Source of the DNA: Catillopecten margaritatus gill symbiont
Lineage (GTDB): Bacteria; Pseudomonadota; Gammaproteobacteria; PS1; Pseudothioglobaceae
NCBI GenBank assembly: GCA_037956075.1
Contig: CP138327.1
Location: forward strand, 806,001 to 870,000
DNA: 64,000 nt
Reading direction: 5' to 3'
Shown here in pieces: positions 16,222 to 25,301 of this stretch (the first letter of the stretch is position 1; each line of letters opens with the position of its first letter). The position numbers and the translations under genes are program-made. The notes beneath the pieces were generated by a model. It was not told the DNA's origin and did no database searches. It worked only from the letters and a program-made list of their open reading frames with translations.

Positions 16222-19200
16222 TCGATTTCAATTAATTGACTAATACTCGGGCAATACAACGCACAACGCACAGGTTCGTCATAAATTTCAGACATTACAG
16301 TTTTATAAAAGGACAGTTGTTTTGTATGCTGTGTTTGCTGGCGTTTGATAAATACCCCCAACGATTCACCCTCGGCAGGTTCGGCAGTTTTGAAATCAAT
16401 TACCCACAGCGTGCCTTCGTCAATAAACAATCTGTCAATGGCAATCGTTTTTCCGTTAACAATAAATTCCGCCTCATTCTGTGCCATTTCCCTGTTTTTA
16501 AACAGCCACTCAAAGTGTGTATCGTTTTTGGTATTGTCCAATAATTTCACAATCACCGCCTGCCAATGCGCAACTTCACTCGGTGCTGTGCCAATTTCAA
16601 TTAGGCGATTGCGGATATTTTCAACACTCGGATTGAAATGTTGTTGCTCATAATATTGATGCACCAAAGTCCCCAGCGCACTCTTAAATAATCGCTCGAA
16701 ATTTTGCTGATATTCAACCGTCTCACCTTTTTCTGGGGTTTGATTAATCGGTGTTTTCAATTCGGCAAAACGATGCAACTGCAATACCTCTGTCTGTTCA
16801 ACGGTATCAGGTGTATCATCAATGTCATCAAAGCGATGCAAAAAAAACGGCGTCAATAATTCCAATAAAGTATTTTTACCAATCTTGCCCAATTTACTCA
16901 CCGCACCTAATAAATGCAAATGACTTTTTGCACGCGTCATTGCCACATAAAGTAAGCGCATACTTTCAAAATGATTTTGCTCAGTTTCAATAAATTTCAG
17001 ATATTTATACGCCCCACTTTCATCCTTCGTCGTTGCTGATTTAATCGGTGCAAATAACAACTCATTATTAGAAAATTCTTTCAATCGAACAATCGGTGAA
17101 CTGTCCTTACCCGACCCCCTGCCCAAGCCAGGAATAATCACAGTATCAAACTCCAAGCCCTTCGATGCGTGTACCGTCATCAATTTCACCTGTGCTGTAT
17201 CACTCGGTGCATACAATTTTGCCATCACACTTTCAATCGTTTCCGCGTTCAGTAATTGTTGCTGTTCACAGTCATAAATGACTTTTAAAAACTTATTTTT
17301 AATTGCCAATTCCACTTCCGACAACACCTTATTCGTGCATCCCAACTGGTTAATTGCGTGGGTTAACAATTCCACAAAATTAAACCGCCCTTGATTATTG
17401 ACAACATCTTGTAAACAATAATGCAAATGTTTAGCACGCTTTTGTCCGTCTTCACTTAATTTTGACAACACCGCCTCATTATTAAGTTGCTCGTAAATAA
17501 TCTGATTATCCTGCTCAGACAACATCAACAAATCATCTAAAACCAACCCACACCAAGGCGCACGCAACACACTCAACCACGCCAACTTATCACCCAAATG
17601 CAATAACGCTCTCGTCAATGAAAGTAAATCACGCGTCAATAAATGGTCTTGTAACTCGGTAATATCTACCGATTCAAAATCCACTGATTCATTTTTGAGT
17701 TGCTCGGCAATGTGCTTCAGATGCGAACGCCCACGCACCAAAATCGCAATTGTGCCTTGCGTGTTGCGTGCCAAAGTGTCTCGAACAATCGCACTAATGG
17801 TGTTTGCTTCTCGCAAATACTGGTCGTGTGCAAAAGGATAAAATACAATCGCATCCTCCTTTTCCGCCTTTGAATTTGCAAGCGATGGCGAATAAGAAAT
17901 CGCCCCTTTATACACATCGTCAAACTCTGGGAAAATCCGACTAAAAAATCCATTGTTACCCTCAACAATGCTCTTTGACGAACGAAAATTGGTATCCAAC
18001 ACTAGCGAAGTTGGCTCAATATTTGCAATCCCCTCATCTCGTACCTGCAAAAACAACCCCACCTGCGACTCTCTAAAACGATAAATCGACTGCATCGGGT
18101 CGCCCACCAAAAACAAAGTTTTGCCATCACCCACCTGCCACTCTTCAATCAACTTTGAAAGGGTGTTAAACTGCGACGCCGATGTATCCTGAAACTCATC
18201 AATCAACAAATGCTGAATTTTGTAATCCAAAAATAACGCAATATCACTCACATCCACAAGTGCTTGATTTGCATTCAACGCCACCTCAATAAAATCGTGT
18301 GCCTGTTTGTCTTCAAAATACAAACTGAGTTGTGCCACACACAATTTCAACACTTGTGCAATCGCCTTTAAAGTATCTACCTGTGCCTGAGAAAAATCCA
18401 CATCAGGCAAATTTTCCAAACCCAACAACTTCACTTTCAACGCATTGTTACCCTCCAAACCTTGGATGATTTTCAACAACTTATCCTTCTGTTCCTTCAA
18501 TTCCGTTGGAAACCCATTCGCCTTAGTCAACGACTTACGCCAACCGCCCGACCCCGTCAAACATACATTCGCAAGCACCTGCCACTGTTCTAAATTCGCC
18601 ACCCCACATTCAGGCAAAGATTGTAAACTCGCAAATTCTTCATCTTGACTAACCGCCAGCAATGCAAAAAATTCCTCACTAAAACACGGCTCTGCCAATT
18701 GATGTAACGCCACCAAATGCTCCAAAATAATCGCCCTCGCACTGTCTTGCAATATCTGCAAATCCAACACATTATCCCGATACAAACGATGCAGCCACTG
18801 GTCTCGTTTAGACAACATATTCATCACCAAACTTTCAAACTTGCCAACATTATTATCCAAATGCAACAACAAATCAGCAATCGCCTCGCCAAAATCTTCA
18901 TCATCAATCATCAACAAAGTCTGTCGCGCCGCCGTTTGATAAGCACCATCGCGCTCCCACTGCTCCGCCATAATCTGTCGTGGCACCAACTGCGTCGGCA
19001 ATGGATAGCGATTCGTAATCAAACTATACAATCCATCAATCGTCGAGATTTTTAAGCGTTTCGGATTCTGCAACAAATCCCACCCCTGCTCATCTGAGCG
19101 CCGAATTACCGCCGTCGCCAAGTCATAAGTTATCTTTTTATGGGGTTCATCTGGACAAGCATTCTGCGTTGATTTCAATGCCGACAACACCCGATGCGTC

Positions 19201-19385
19201 ATCTCATCCACCGCCTTATTGGTAAAGGTCATTGCAATCACACTTTCTGGGTCTTTGCAATTTGCCAATAATTTTAAATATCGCTGCGTCAATAACTCCG
19301 TTTTTCCCGAGCCTGCTGGCGCTTGGATGATAAACGATTTTAAAATGTCTAAAGCTTGTTCCCTTTGCGCTTGGTCATTTACCAT
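16218..19385 (-). CDS. UvrD/AddA/RecB-like ATP-dependent helicase-nuclease
   Basis: Large SF1A DNA helicase fused to a RecB-family nuclease, probably for double-strand end processing. Of its 1055 aa, residues 22-29 are Walker A (APAGSGKT); helicase motifs II (HLLIDEFQDTSASQ), III (LVGDPMQSIYRFR) and VI (LYVAMTRAKSHLHLLG) are intact. The C-terminal 150 residues carry the PD-(D/E)XK nuclease core IAIDRLFIDEGTLWVIDFKTA. AddA is the closest architecture; the AddB-like partner is not adjacent. It starts directly at the argS stop (1-bp overlap) and is in the argS operon, so it may be transcribed with the McrBC cluster upstream. Confidence 0.9.
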   Translation of the reverse strand: MVNDQAQREQALDILKSFIIQAPAGSGKTELLTQRYLKLLANCKDPESVIAMTFTNKAVDEMTHRVLSALKSTQNACPDEPHKKITYDLATAVIRRSDEQGWDLLQNPKRLKISTIDGLYSLITNRYPLPTQLVPRQIMAEQWERDGAYQTAARQTLLMIDDEDFGEAIADLLLHLDNNVGKFESLVMNMLSKRDQWLHRLYRDNVLDLQILQDSARAIILEHLVALHQLAEPCFSEEFFALLAVSQDEEFASLQSLPECGVANLEQWQVLANVCLTGSGGWRKSLTKANGFPTELKEQKDKLLKIIQGLEGNNALKVKLLGLENLPDVDFSQAQVDTLKAIAQVLKLCVAQLSLYFEDKQAHDFIEVALNANQALVDVSDIALFLDYKIQHLLIDEFQDTSASQFNTLSKLIEEWQVGDGKTLFLVGDPMQSIYRFRESQVGLFLQVRDEGIANIEPTSLVLDTNFRSSKSIVEGNNGFFSRIFPEFDDVYKGAISYSPSLANSKAEKEDAIVFYPFAHDQYLREANTISAIVRDTLARNTQGTIAILVRGRSHLKHIAEQLKNESVDFESVDITELQDHLLTRDLLSLTRALLHLGDKLAWLSVLRAPWCGLVLDDLLMLSEQDNQIIYEQLNNEAVLSKLSEDGQKRAKHLHYCLQDVVNNQGRFNFVELLTHAINQLGCTNKVLSEVELAIKNKFLKVIYDCEQQQLLNAETIESVMAKLYAPSDTAQVKLMTVHASKGLEFDTVIIPGLGRGSGKDSSPIVRLKEFSNNELLFAPIKSATTKDESGAYKYLKFIETEQNHFESMRLLYVAMTRAKSHLHLLGAVSKLGKIGKNTLLELLTPFFLHRFDDIDDTPDTVEQTEVLQLHRFAELKTPINQTPEKGETVEYQQNFERLFKSALGTLVHQYYEQQHFNPSVENIRNRLIEIGTAPSEVAHWQAVIVKLLDNTKNDTHFEWLFKNREMAQNEAEFIVNGKTIAIDRLFIDEGTLWVIDFKTAEPAEGESLGVFIKRQQTQHTKQLSFYKTVMSEIYDEPVRCALYCPSISQLIEID

Positions 19386-21082
19386 TACATTTTTTCAGGT
19401 GCAGACACACCCAATAAACCCAGTCCATTTTTAATTACTTGCTTCGTGGCTTTCACCAATTCTAAACGACTGGCTTGTAAAGTTTTATCCTCAATCAAAA
19501 AATCGCAATTATTGTAATAACTATGAAAATCACTCGCCAAATCACGCAGATAATACGCCAACACATGAGGTTCATAATTGAGTGCAGAATTTTTTACCAC
19601 TTCGGTGTAGCGGGTGAGTTGTTTGATTAATGCTTGTTCGTATTCATCGCTCAACAACGATAAATCTGAGGTTTGACTGCCTTGTGCTTTATCCAATACC
19701 GAGCAAATCCGAGCATGGGCATATTGAATATAAAACACGGGATTTTCATTGGTTTTTGACTTTGCCAAATCCAAATCAAAATCCATATGCTGTTCTGATT
19801 TACGCAAAATATAGAAAAAACGCGCCGCATCATTGCCCACTTCTTCACGCAATTCTTTCAGCGTTACAAATGAACCCGAACGCGTGGACATCTGCACTTT
19901 TGCACCATTGCGATACAAATTCGCAAACTGCACCAATAAAACCTCCAACTTTTCAGGGTCATGATTTAACGCCGCAATCGATGCTTTTACTCGGGCAATA
20001 TAACCATGATGGTCCGCCCCCCAAATGTTGATTACCTTGTCATACCCTCGTTCAAATTTTTCCAAATGATAAGCAATATCCGATGCAAAATAAGTATGCA
20101 TTCCATTATCACGCACCACAACACGGTCTAAATCATCGCCAAAATCTGTGGTTTTAAACCAAAGGGCGCCGTCTTTTTTGTAAATATGCCCCGAGTCCTG
20201 CAATTTTGTCACTGTGCTTTCACTCAGCCCACTATCCACCAAAGACTGCTCGCTGAACCATTGCTGATATTCAACCCCAAACTCAGCCAAATCAGCTTTA
20301 ATATCGCCCAAAATCTCAGTAATCGCCAAATCAAATATTGTCTTATAATCACCACCCAACACCTTTTTGCAATTCGCAATCAACCCATCAATATGTTTTT
20401 CCTTATCGCCACCCTCTCGCTCATCTTTGCAAACACCCTCGAAAATATCGCATTTATCAACACCGCTAATCTGCTTAGCAATCTCCAAAATATAATCGCC
20501 TTGATAGCCATTATCGGGAAATTTATCCGTCTCAACATAGCGCAAATAAACCGAAGTCGCCAAAATATCCATCTGTCGCCCTGCATCATTGACATAATAC
20601 TCATTATCAACCTCAAATCCAATGCCGCGCAACAAATTCGCCACCGTTGCCCCATACGCCGCACCTCGTCCATGCCCCACATGCAACGGCCCCGTCGGGT
20701 TAGCAGATACAAACTCCAACAAAACCCGCTGTCCAGCCCCCACATCCGACAACCCATACGCATCGCCTTGGTCAATAATCTGCCCCACCACCGACACACT
20801 CGCCCCTTGCGACATAAAGAAATTAATAAACCCTGGCCCTGCAATCTCAACTTTTTCCACCTCCCCAGACTCAGGAAAATTTGCCACAATTTGTTCTGCT
20901 AACGCCTTCGGTGCACATTTCGCCTGTTTCGACAACACCATCGCAATATTCGTTGCAAAATCTCCCTGTGCTTTATCCTTAGAATGGTCAATCCGAATAT
21001 CCTCAGGCACATTTTCCAGTACTCCCTGTGTTTTTAAAGTATCTAGGGCTTGTTTTAGCAAGGTTTGTAATTGTTGTTTCAT
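19385..21082 (-). CDS. argS: Arginyl-tRNA synthetase
   Basis: Class I synthetase charging tRNA-Arg. The 565-aa length is normal. The N-terminal Add-1 domain is followed by [21 protein letters not shown] (HIGH as HVGH, around 135), and the C-terminal DALR anticodon-binding domain ends with [10 protein letters not shown]. As in many ArgRS the KMSKS motif is degenerate ([12 protein letters not shown]). Its ATG overlaps the mcrC stop as ATGA, so an essential gene is translationally linked to a restriction gene. Confidence 0.97.
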   Translation of the reverse strand: MKQQLQTLLKQALDTLKTQGVLENVPEDIRIDHSKDKAQGDFATNIAMVLSKQAKCAPKALAEQIVANFPESGEVEKVEIAGPGFINFFMSQGASVSVVGQIIDQGDAYGLSDVGAGQRVLLEFVSANPTGPLHVGHGRGAAYGATVANLLRGIGFEVDNEYYVNDAGRQMDILATSVYLRYVETDKFPDNGYQGDYILEIAKQISGVDKCDIFEGVCKDEREGGDKEKHIDGLIANCKKVLGGDYKTIFDLAITEILGDIKADLAEFGVEYQQWFSEQSLVDSGLSESTVTKLQDSGHIYKKDGALWFKTTDFGDDLDRVVVRDNGMHTYFASDIAYHLEKFERGYDKVINIWGADHHGYIARVKASIAALNHDPEKLEVLLVQFANLYRNGAKVQMSTRSGSFVTLKELREEVGNDAARFFYILRKSEQHMDFDLDLAKSKTNENPVFYIQYAHARICSVLDKAQGSQTSDLSLLSDEYEQALIKQLTRYTEVVKNSALNYEPHVLAYYLRDLASDFHSYYNNCDFLIEDKTLQASRLELVKATKQVIKNGLGLLGVSAPEKM

Positions 21083-22389
21083 AATGTCGTAATTAACGCT
21101 TTAAAGTTTGTCATTTTATCATTATCAAGTGCAAAAGGTTTGACACATAAATCCAAACCTTCATCAAGTTTAAATGAAAATTCATTTTCAAATTTTGCCC
21201 ATTGTGGATAGATTAAAATCACTTTTGGCACATCGTATTTTTTGCCATAGGCAAAAAGTTGATACATATCACTTTGCTGAATGCCTTTTTTGTGGTCAAT
21301 ATTGCCACTTTCATAAGTTTGCTTTTCGTCAATCAATTTCCACTTGGTATCTAAAATATAAATAGTTTCTTTTAATTTATCACTAATGACAATATCGGGC
21401 TTCATTTTAAAAACACCCTTGCCTTTAGGGTTCTCTTCGTTCGTAAAGCACGCTAAAGATTTTTGTGGTTTTTGCTCACTCAAAATCCATTCACTCGGCA
21501 AATCTTTTGCCAATATTTTTGCCACATATCGTTCAAATAAAACTTCCATCGGCAACAAAAACGAAATCCCTGCATTTTTATCTTTCAAAGTAAACGGACT
21601 TTGTTGGTTTAAAATCAATTTCAACCACGGTAAAACATCCTTGTAATAATTCATATCTCGCCCATTTGACCATGTGTCAAAATCATTTTTTATATTTTGA
21701 GAAATTGGCACATCGGCTAAAAAATTTAGAAAATGTTTTGCTCTTTTTTGATTGTCAAAATACTTACTCCACTTTAATACCTGTAAAAGTGCCGAATGGA
21801 TTAAACGATTTTCTGGGCGATTAGGCGATAAAACATCATATTCAATATGAAATAAATGTTGTTTATGTGGCGGTTCATTGAGTTGTTTGTGCGTCTGTAA
21901 CTGCCCTTTTAAAAACTTCTCATACCCCTCAATTCGCAAATAATCCCTACGAATACCTTGTTTTATGATTTTATCAACACAGCCCAAAAACCAAGCAATT
22001 AAAACCTCTGGCAAAGGTTGATTTTTAAGTTGTAAATCGGCTTCTGTGGTTTGGATAAATGGCAATTTATGAACCACTTTTAACATTTTTGTTAAAGTTT
22101 CACGACTTTTATCGGCATCATTTTCTTCACTTATTTTTGGCAAAATCTCAATTTGCGTGCCGTCTTTTGTCGTAATAACACCGACAAAATTTTGCACTTT
22201 CAAGACATCTGATTTTTTAAATTTTAAAAACCGATTTTCTTTGTTATCAGATTCTGCAAACTTTTCTAATTCCTTAAAAGCATTAGAATTTAATTCAATC
22301 TTATCAATATTATCAATCTTATCTTGATTATTTTTTTCGCTTTTATGGATTTCTCCCCATTCACGAATGAATAATGACTCATTGCTCAT
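21079..22389 (-). CDS. mcrC: McrC, nuclease subunit of a McrBC-type restriction system
   Basis: Endonuclease subunit of a modification-dependent restriction system that cleaves methylated DNA once loaded by McrB. In 436 aa the N-terminal half is the McrB-contacting domain; the C-terminal PD-(D/E)XK core is KPDIVI (D332) then YILDTKWK (D347, K349), followed by [12 protein letters not shown] (371-382) as the conserved Q/Y helix of the 5-mC specific McrC family. The start overlaps the 56-aa ORF upstream by 11 bp and its stop overlaps the argS ATG. All catalytic residues are present, so it should be active. Confidence 0.9.
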   Translation of the reverse strand: MSNESLFIREWGEIHKSEKNNQDKIDNIDKIELNSNAFKELEKFAESDNKENRFLKFKKSDVLKVQNFVGVITTKDGTQIEILPKISEENDADKSRETLTKMLKVVHKLPFIQTTEADLQLKNQPLPEVLIAWFLGCVDKIIKQGIRRDYLRIEGYEKFLKGQLQTHKQLNEPPHKQHLFHIEYDVLSPNRPENRLIHSALLQVLKWSKYFDNQKRAKHFLNFLADVPISQNIKNDFDTWSNGRDMNYYKDVLPWLKLILNQQSPFTLKDKNAGISFLLPMEVLFERYVAKILAKDLPSEWILSEQKPQKSLACFTNEENPKGKGVFKMKPDIVISDKLKETIYILDTKWKLIDEKQTYESGNIDHKKGIQQSDMYQLFAYGKKYDVPKVILIYPQWAKFENEFSFKLDEGLDLCVKPFALDNDKMTNFKALITTL

Positions 22390-22549
22390 CTTTATATTGA
22401 TATTCAGGCAAATCTTTGGCTTCTATGCGTTTGACACTTTGTGTTTTTTCATCCCAAACAACGGCATAATGCCCCAAAGCCTTTTTTAGTGCCAAGGCTT
22501 TATTAACGCTTTTTTTCATAGAAGCCAATATTTTTTGAGCATCAAGCAT
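22379..22549 (-). CDS. 56-aa small ORF between mcrB and mcrC
   Basis: Short frame found by reading the gap between mcrB and mcrC. It encodes 56 residues, starting MLDAQKILASMKKSVNKALA with a basic amphipathic helix (about 1-25), then a beta-hairpin-like GHYAVVWDEKTQSVKRIEAKD and an acidic tail ending KDEQ. The ATG lies in the last codons of mcrB (ATGCTTGA, 8-bp overlap), and its last 11 bp contain the mcrC start. Both overlaps are the kind seen in translationally coupled operons, which is the main support that it is real. I do not recognise the family. A role as an McrBC accessory or inhibitor is inference. Confidence 0.7.
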   Translation of the reverse strand: MLDAQKILASMKKSVNKALALKKALGHYAVVWDEKTQSVKRIEAKDLPEYQYKDEQ

Positions 22550-24578
22550 TTTTAGGCTCTGGTATATTGTTGTAAATATTTATAAAATTATCTGCTGTTA
22601 ATTCATCACAACTTTGGCGATTGTATATTTTTTGCTCTTTGTTGTATTCAACCTCCATATCTGCAAATAAGTTTTCATCCTGCTTAACTTCTTGATAAAA
22701 ACGATTATCTTTATCATTTAAAACGGCTTTAATTTTTGAAAAATCATCATAAAAATATTCTTCTAATAACGGCAATATTTTATTTTTAAAGGTATTTCGT
22801 AATTCCTCTAAACTATCAATATACATCAAAAACGAATGCCCTATTAAATGTTCTTTGTCGTATAAAACTTCAATTCTTTGGTTGATTGTTTTTAATATTT
22901 TTTGAACATCAATATTATCAAAGTTACCTTTTACCAAATCAGCATCAGGCAACATCTCCACAAAATCAAATCTTCTGCGTAAAGCCGTATCCATTAAAGT
23001 TAAACTTCTATCAGCCGTATTCATCGTGCCGATAATATAAAGATTGTTTGGCACAGAAAATGGCGTTTTAGAATAAGGCAACTGCACCGATATTTCTTCA
23101 TTATTTCCTGTTCTTTTTGAGCCTTCAATCAAAGTAATCAATTCTCCAAAAATTCGGGAAATATTGCCACGATTAATTTCATCAATAATTAAAACATGGG
23201 GTTTTTGGTCTTCGGTTTCTTCATAATCTTGCAAATTAAAATTTTCTTTCATATATTTAACTACAGGCAAAACATAACTTTTAAAAATAGCACCACTATT
23301 TTGTTCTATTAACTTTGGGTTTTTATAAAAGGCTTCTATTGATACTACATTAACAGGATTACTTGATTCTCCTGCATCTGGTTTGGCATAAAAACCACTT
23401 TTATTTTGAACTGTTAAACTAAATTCTTTTCCTTTTGATAGTGTTTTTAATCGCAAAGACTCTTCCTCTACTTGCTCTCTTAATTTTTGAATTGCTTTAT
23501 TTAACTTCTCTAAAGAATTATTACCACTTTTTTTAGCATTTTCACAAATGGTTTTAAAAATACCACTTTCAACATCATAAGTTAATTTATCGCCATCAGA
23601 GTTTGCTTTTAATCCCTCTACAAAATCTTCATAACTAAAACTTTGATGAAAAGTTACAAACTCAACTTGTGAGCCAAAAGCCTCTTGTAATTGTCCGATA
23701 CTTTTAATTTCATCTTTTCTGTCTTCTGCCCCTAAGATTTTCAAAGCATATTCAACCGTTGAATAGGTTTTCCCTGTTCCTGGTGGTCCGTATAGAATTT
23801 GGTTGAGTGACGGTGTATTTTTATTCATAATATTTTCTGATTTACCTTTGATCTTTGTCGCTTTGTCGCAAGTTGAGTTAATACCAATATCTTGCAAGGT
23901 TTTGTTAAAAAATGGCTCCAATATCCAATTCTCAAAATTACAATATTCAGATTTTTTAACACTCTGAAAAGTTGTATTTGCATCTGGTGTCCACCATTTA
24001 TTCGTTCCCGAATATTTATTATCTCCATCCAATGTATCTAAAGTCATGTATTCCCTGCAAATCCAGTCATCTGCTGGATTAAGAATCTCACTTGTAACTT
24101 TTGCCAACCTCTTAATGTCATTACTATGACATATAAATACAATATCACCTATTTTTAAATCATTTCTAAAAAAATCTGCTTGCGTTTTATCTATTCCCAA
24201 CATTGATCGGGTATTTTTATGCAGGCTAATTTGATTATTTTCAAACCACTCGTGCCTCATATTTTTAGTATCTTCATTTCCATGCGATATTTTCCATATA
24301 TTTATCTCCGACAATGAGCCTTTATATTCCAAGTATTTTTTTCCTACCGAAACAAAATCTTGAAAACAATCGATAACATTATTTCTCTCTGTTTTAAAAG
24401 CAACTTTATAATCATTTTTATTTGCTAAAAATATATCTAATAACCGAACTTCATCATATTGATCACTATTTTCTATAATATTTCTCAAGGCTTCTAATCC
24501 TTTATTTTTTATACTGTTGTAACTATTGCTAGAGGTTGCTACCATCCCTGTTTTTATACAATATTCTTTAAAATTCAT
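22542..24578 (-). CDS. mcrB: McrB-like AAA+ GTPase with N-terminal PUA/EVE-like domain
   Basis: Motor and specificity subunit of McrBC. Residues about 1-85 are an extra helical region. About 92-220 resembles an EVE/PUA-type modified-base reader (INIWKISHG at 92-100, GDIVFICHSNDIKRLAKVTSE at 144-164, and an aromatic ending). The AAA+ domain has Walker A GPPGTGKT (264-271), Walker B VLIIDEINRGN (462-472) and the McrB hallmark MNTADRS (519-525) followed by LMDTALRRRFDF. Length is 678 aa. The N-terminal domain differs from the DUF3578 domain of E. coli McrB, so the recognised base or context may differ (inference). It starts 12 bp after the toxin stop. Confidence 0.88.
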   Translation of the reverse strand: MNFKEYCIKTGMVATSSNSYNSIKNKGLEALRNIIENSDQYDEVRLLDIFLANKNDYKVAFKTERNNVIDCFQDFVSVGKKYLEYKGSLSEINIWKISHGNEDTKNMRHEWFENNQISLHKNTRSMLGIDKTQADFFRNDLKIGDIVFICHSNDIKRLAKVTSEILNPADDWICREYMTLDTLDGDNKYSGTNKWWTPDANTTFQSVKKSEYCNFENWILEPFFNKTLQDIGINSTCDKATKIKGKSENIMNKNTPSLNQILYGPPGTGKTYSTVEYALKILGAEDRKDEIKSIGQLQEAFGSQVEFVTFHQSFSYEDFVEGLKANSDGDKLTYDVESGIFKTICENAKKSGNNSLEKLNKAIQKLREQVEEESLRLKTLSKGKEFSLTVQNKSGFYAKPDAGESSNPVNVVSIEAFYKNPKLIEQNSGAIFKSYVLPVVKYMKENFNLQDYEETEDQKPHVLIIDEINRGNISRIFGELITLIEGSKRTGNNEEISVQLPYSKTPFSVPNNLYIIGTMNTADRSLTLMDTALRRRFDFVEMLPDADLVKGNFDNIDVQKILKTINQRIEVLYDKEHLIGHSFLMYIDSLEELRNTFKNKILPLLEEYFYDDFSKIKAVLNDKDNRFYQEVKQDENLFADMEVEYNKEQKIYNRQSCDELTADNFINIYNNIPEPKNA

Positions 24579-24590
24579 ATTTTCTTCCCT

Positions 24591-24842
24591 TTATTTATAG
24601 ATACCACCACGATGTCCAATTCTAGTTATTAAAATCGTTGCTTCGTCAGGCATACAAAAAATAACACGATAATTACCAATGCGGTATTTTTTTAGCCCTA
24701 AAAATTCACCTTTTAAATTAGGTAAGTTTTCTGCTTTATTAGGTAAATCAGTTTCTATTTTTATGAGAATTTTATTGATTTCTGCTTTACTAATTTTCCT
24801 TAAATCTTTTTCAACCGATTCCTTAAACTCAATCCTAAACAT
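24591..24842 (-). CDS. RelE/ParE-superfamily toxin
   Basis: Predicted toxin of a type II toxin-antitoxin pair, 83 aa. It opens with FRIEFKESVEKDLRKISKAE and has the central LKGEFLGLKKYRIGNYRVIF and C-terminal ITRIGHRGGIYK blocks typical of RelE-like ribosome-dependent mRNA interferases: the basic and aromatic residues of the LKG...YRIGNYRV core and a final HR..IY. RelE and ParE share this fold, so the target (mRNA or gyrase) is uncertain; the HRGGIYK end favours RelE. It overlaps the antitoxin gene by 8 bp and ends 12 bp before mcrB. Confidence 0.85.
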   Translation of the reverse strand: MFRIEFKESVEKDLRKISKAEINKILIKIETDLPNKAENLPNLKGEFLGLKKYRIGNYRVIFCMPDEATILITRIGHRGGIYK

Positions 24843-25053
24843 TTAATTTATTACGCATTTGTGCAAGACTGATGGTTTTATCATTGCTATCCTGCAGTCT
24901 ATCTAGGGAAATTTGCAGGTCTGCATAATTTTCTACATAAAATTCCAATGCTTTTTTTATGTGGAAACTGCGGTTTCTTTGTGTGGTTTCAGAGATTTCA
25001 TCTATATCGTGGATAATATTAGCTGGGATTCTACTTGAGATTGCTATATTCAT
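24835..25053 (-). CDS. Ribbon-helix-helix antitoxin
   Basis: Antitoxin and probable autorepressor, 72 aa. The N-terminal 45 residues fit a ribbon-helix-helix DNA-binding domain (beta strand NIAISSRIPANII, helix HDIDEISETTQ, turn, helix RSFHIKKALEFYVENYA). The C-terminal tail DKTISLAQMRNKLNV would wrap the toxin. It is the first gene of a run that continues through toxin, mcrB, the 56-aa ORF and mcrC. Two perfect 16-bp direct repeats just upstream are a likely operator. Confidence 0.87.
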   Translation of the reverse strand: MNIAISSRIPANIIHDIDEISETTQRNRSFHIKKALEFYVENYADLQISLDRLQDSNDKTISLAQMRNKLNV

Positions 25054-25073
25054 TTGTCATACACCGTATTAAA

Positions 25074-25120
25074 AATAAATACATTGTAACACAATAAATA
25101 CATTGTAATATACTGTAATA
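25074..25120. promoter_or_regulatory. Direct-repeat operator candidate upstream of the antitoxin
   Basis: AATAAATACATTGTAA occurs perfectly twice (25074-25089 and 25093-25108, period 19 bp), with a third partial match TACTGTAATA at 25111-25120. Each unit contains a dyad of the form TACA-T-TGTA. RHH antitoxins typically bind such iterated sites over their own promoter; the minus-strand promoter should lie here. This is a prediction. Confidence 0.55.
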
Positions 25121-25123
25121 TAA

Positions 25124-25154
25124 TCCTCGCTCACACACTTTGCGTGGGAATGCA
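25124..25154. repeat. Degenerate GTGGGAATGCAT-type palindromic repeat
   Basis: CTCGCTCACACACTTTGCGTGGGAATGCAT reads like the widespread gammaproteobacterial repeat built on CCCACGC...GCGTGGGAATGCAT, with a decayed left arm (CACACAC against GCGTGGG). It is joined directly to the next repeat. Recognition is from memory of the general pattern. Confidence 0.4.
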
Positions 25155-25290
25155 TAACCCCTAAATCCAAAAATAGAAAAGGAAAATCTGACGCCAACTC
25201 TTACCCTTTACCCTTTACCCTTTACCACCACAGCAGAAGGTGAATTGGCTTTAGCCAAGAGAGGCTACCCTGGGGTATTTCAAAAAAATT
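25155..25290. repeat. Diverged half-copy of the 52.4-kb inverted-repeat element
   Basis: The block CCTAAATCCAAAAATAGAAA, then AAATCTGACGCCAACTCTTACC, matches the right arm of the 52358-52523 element read as its reverse complement. It is followed by the same ACCACAG and, after a 42-bp insert, TATTTCAAAAAAAT (about 25276-25289). A heptamer TTACCCT is repeated about 3.7 times (25201-25226) at the point where the other copy has a single TTACTACC. It lies in the spacer between polA and the antitoxin gene, which is otherwise non-coding. Confidence 0.7.
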
Positions 25291-25301
25291 TGCTCACTAT
25301 G

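Noticed and set aside
20186-20902. 238-residue open frame antisense to argS
   Set aside because: The argS frame is complete with all motifs. The antisense frame is Ile/His/Asn-rich with no recognisable domain and no ribosome site.
21079-25053. Prophage or integrative element carrying the defence genes
   Set aside because: No integrase, tRNA junction, flanking direct repeats or phage structural genes are present; the genes are embedded by overlaps in the argS operon.
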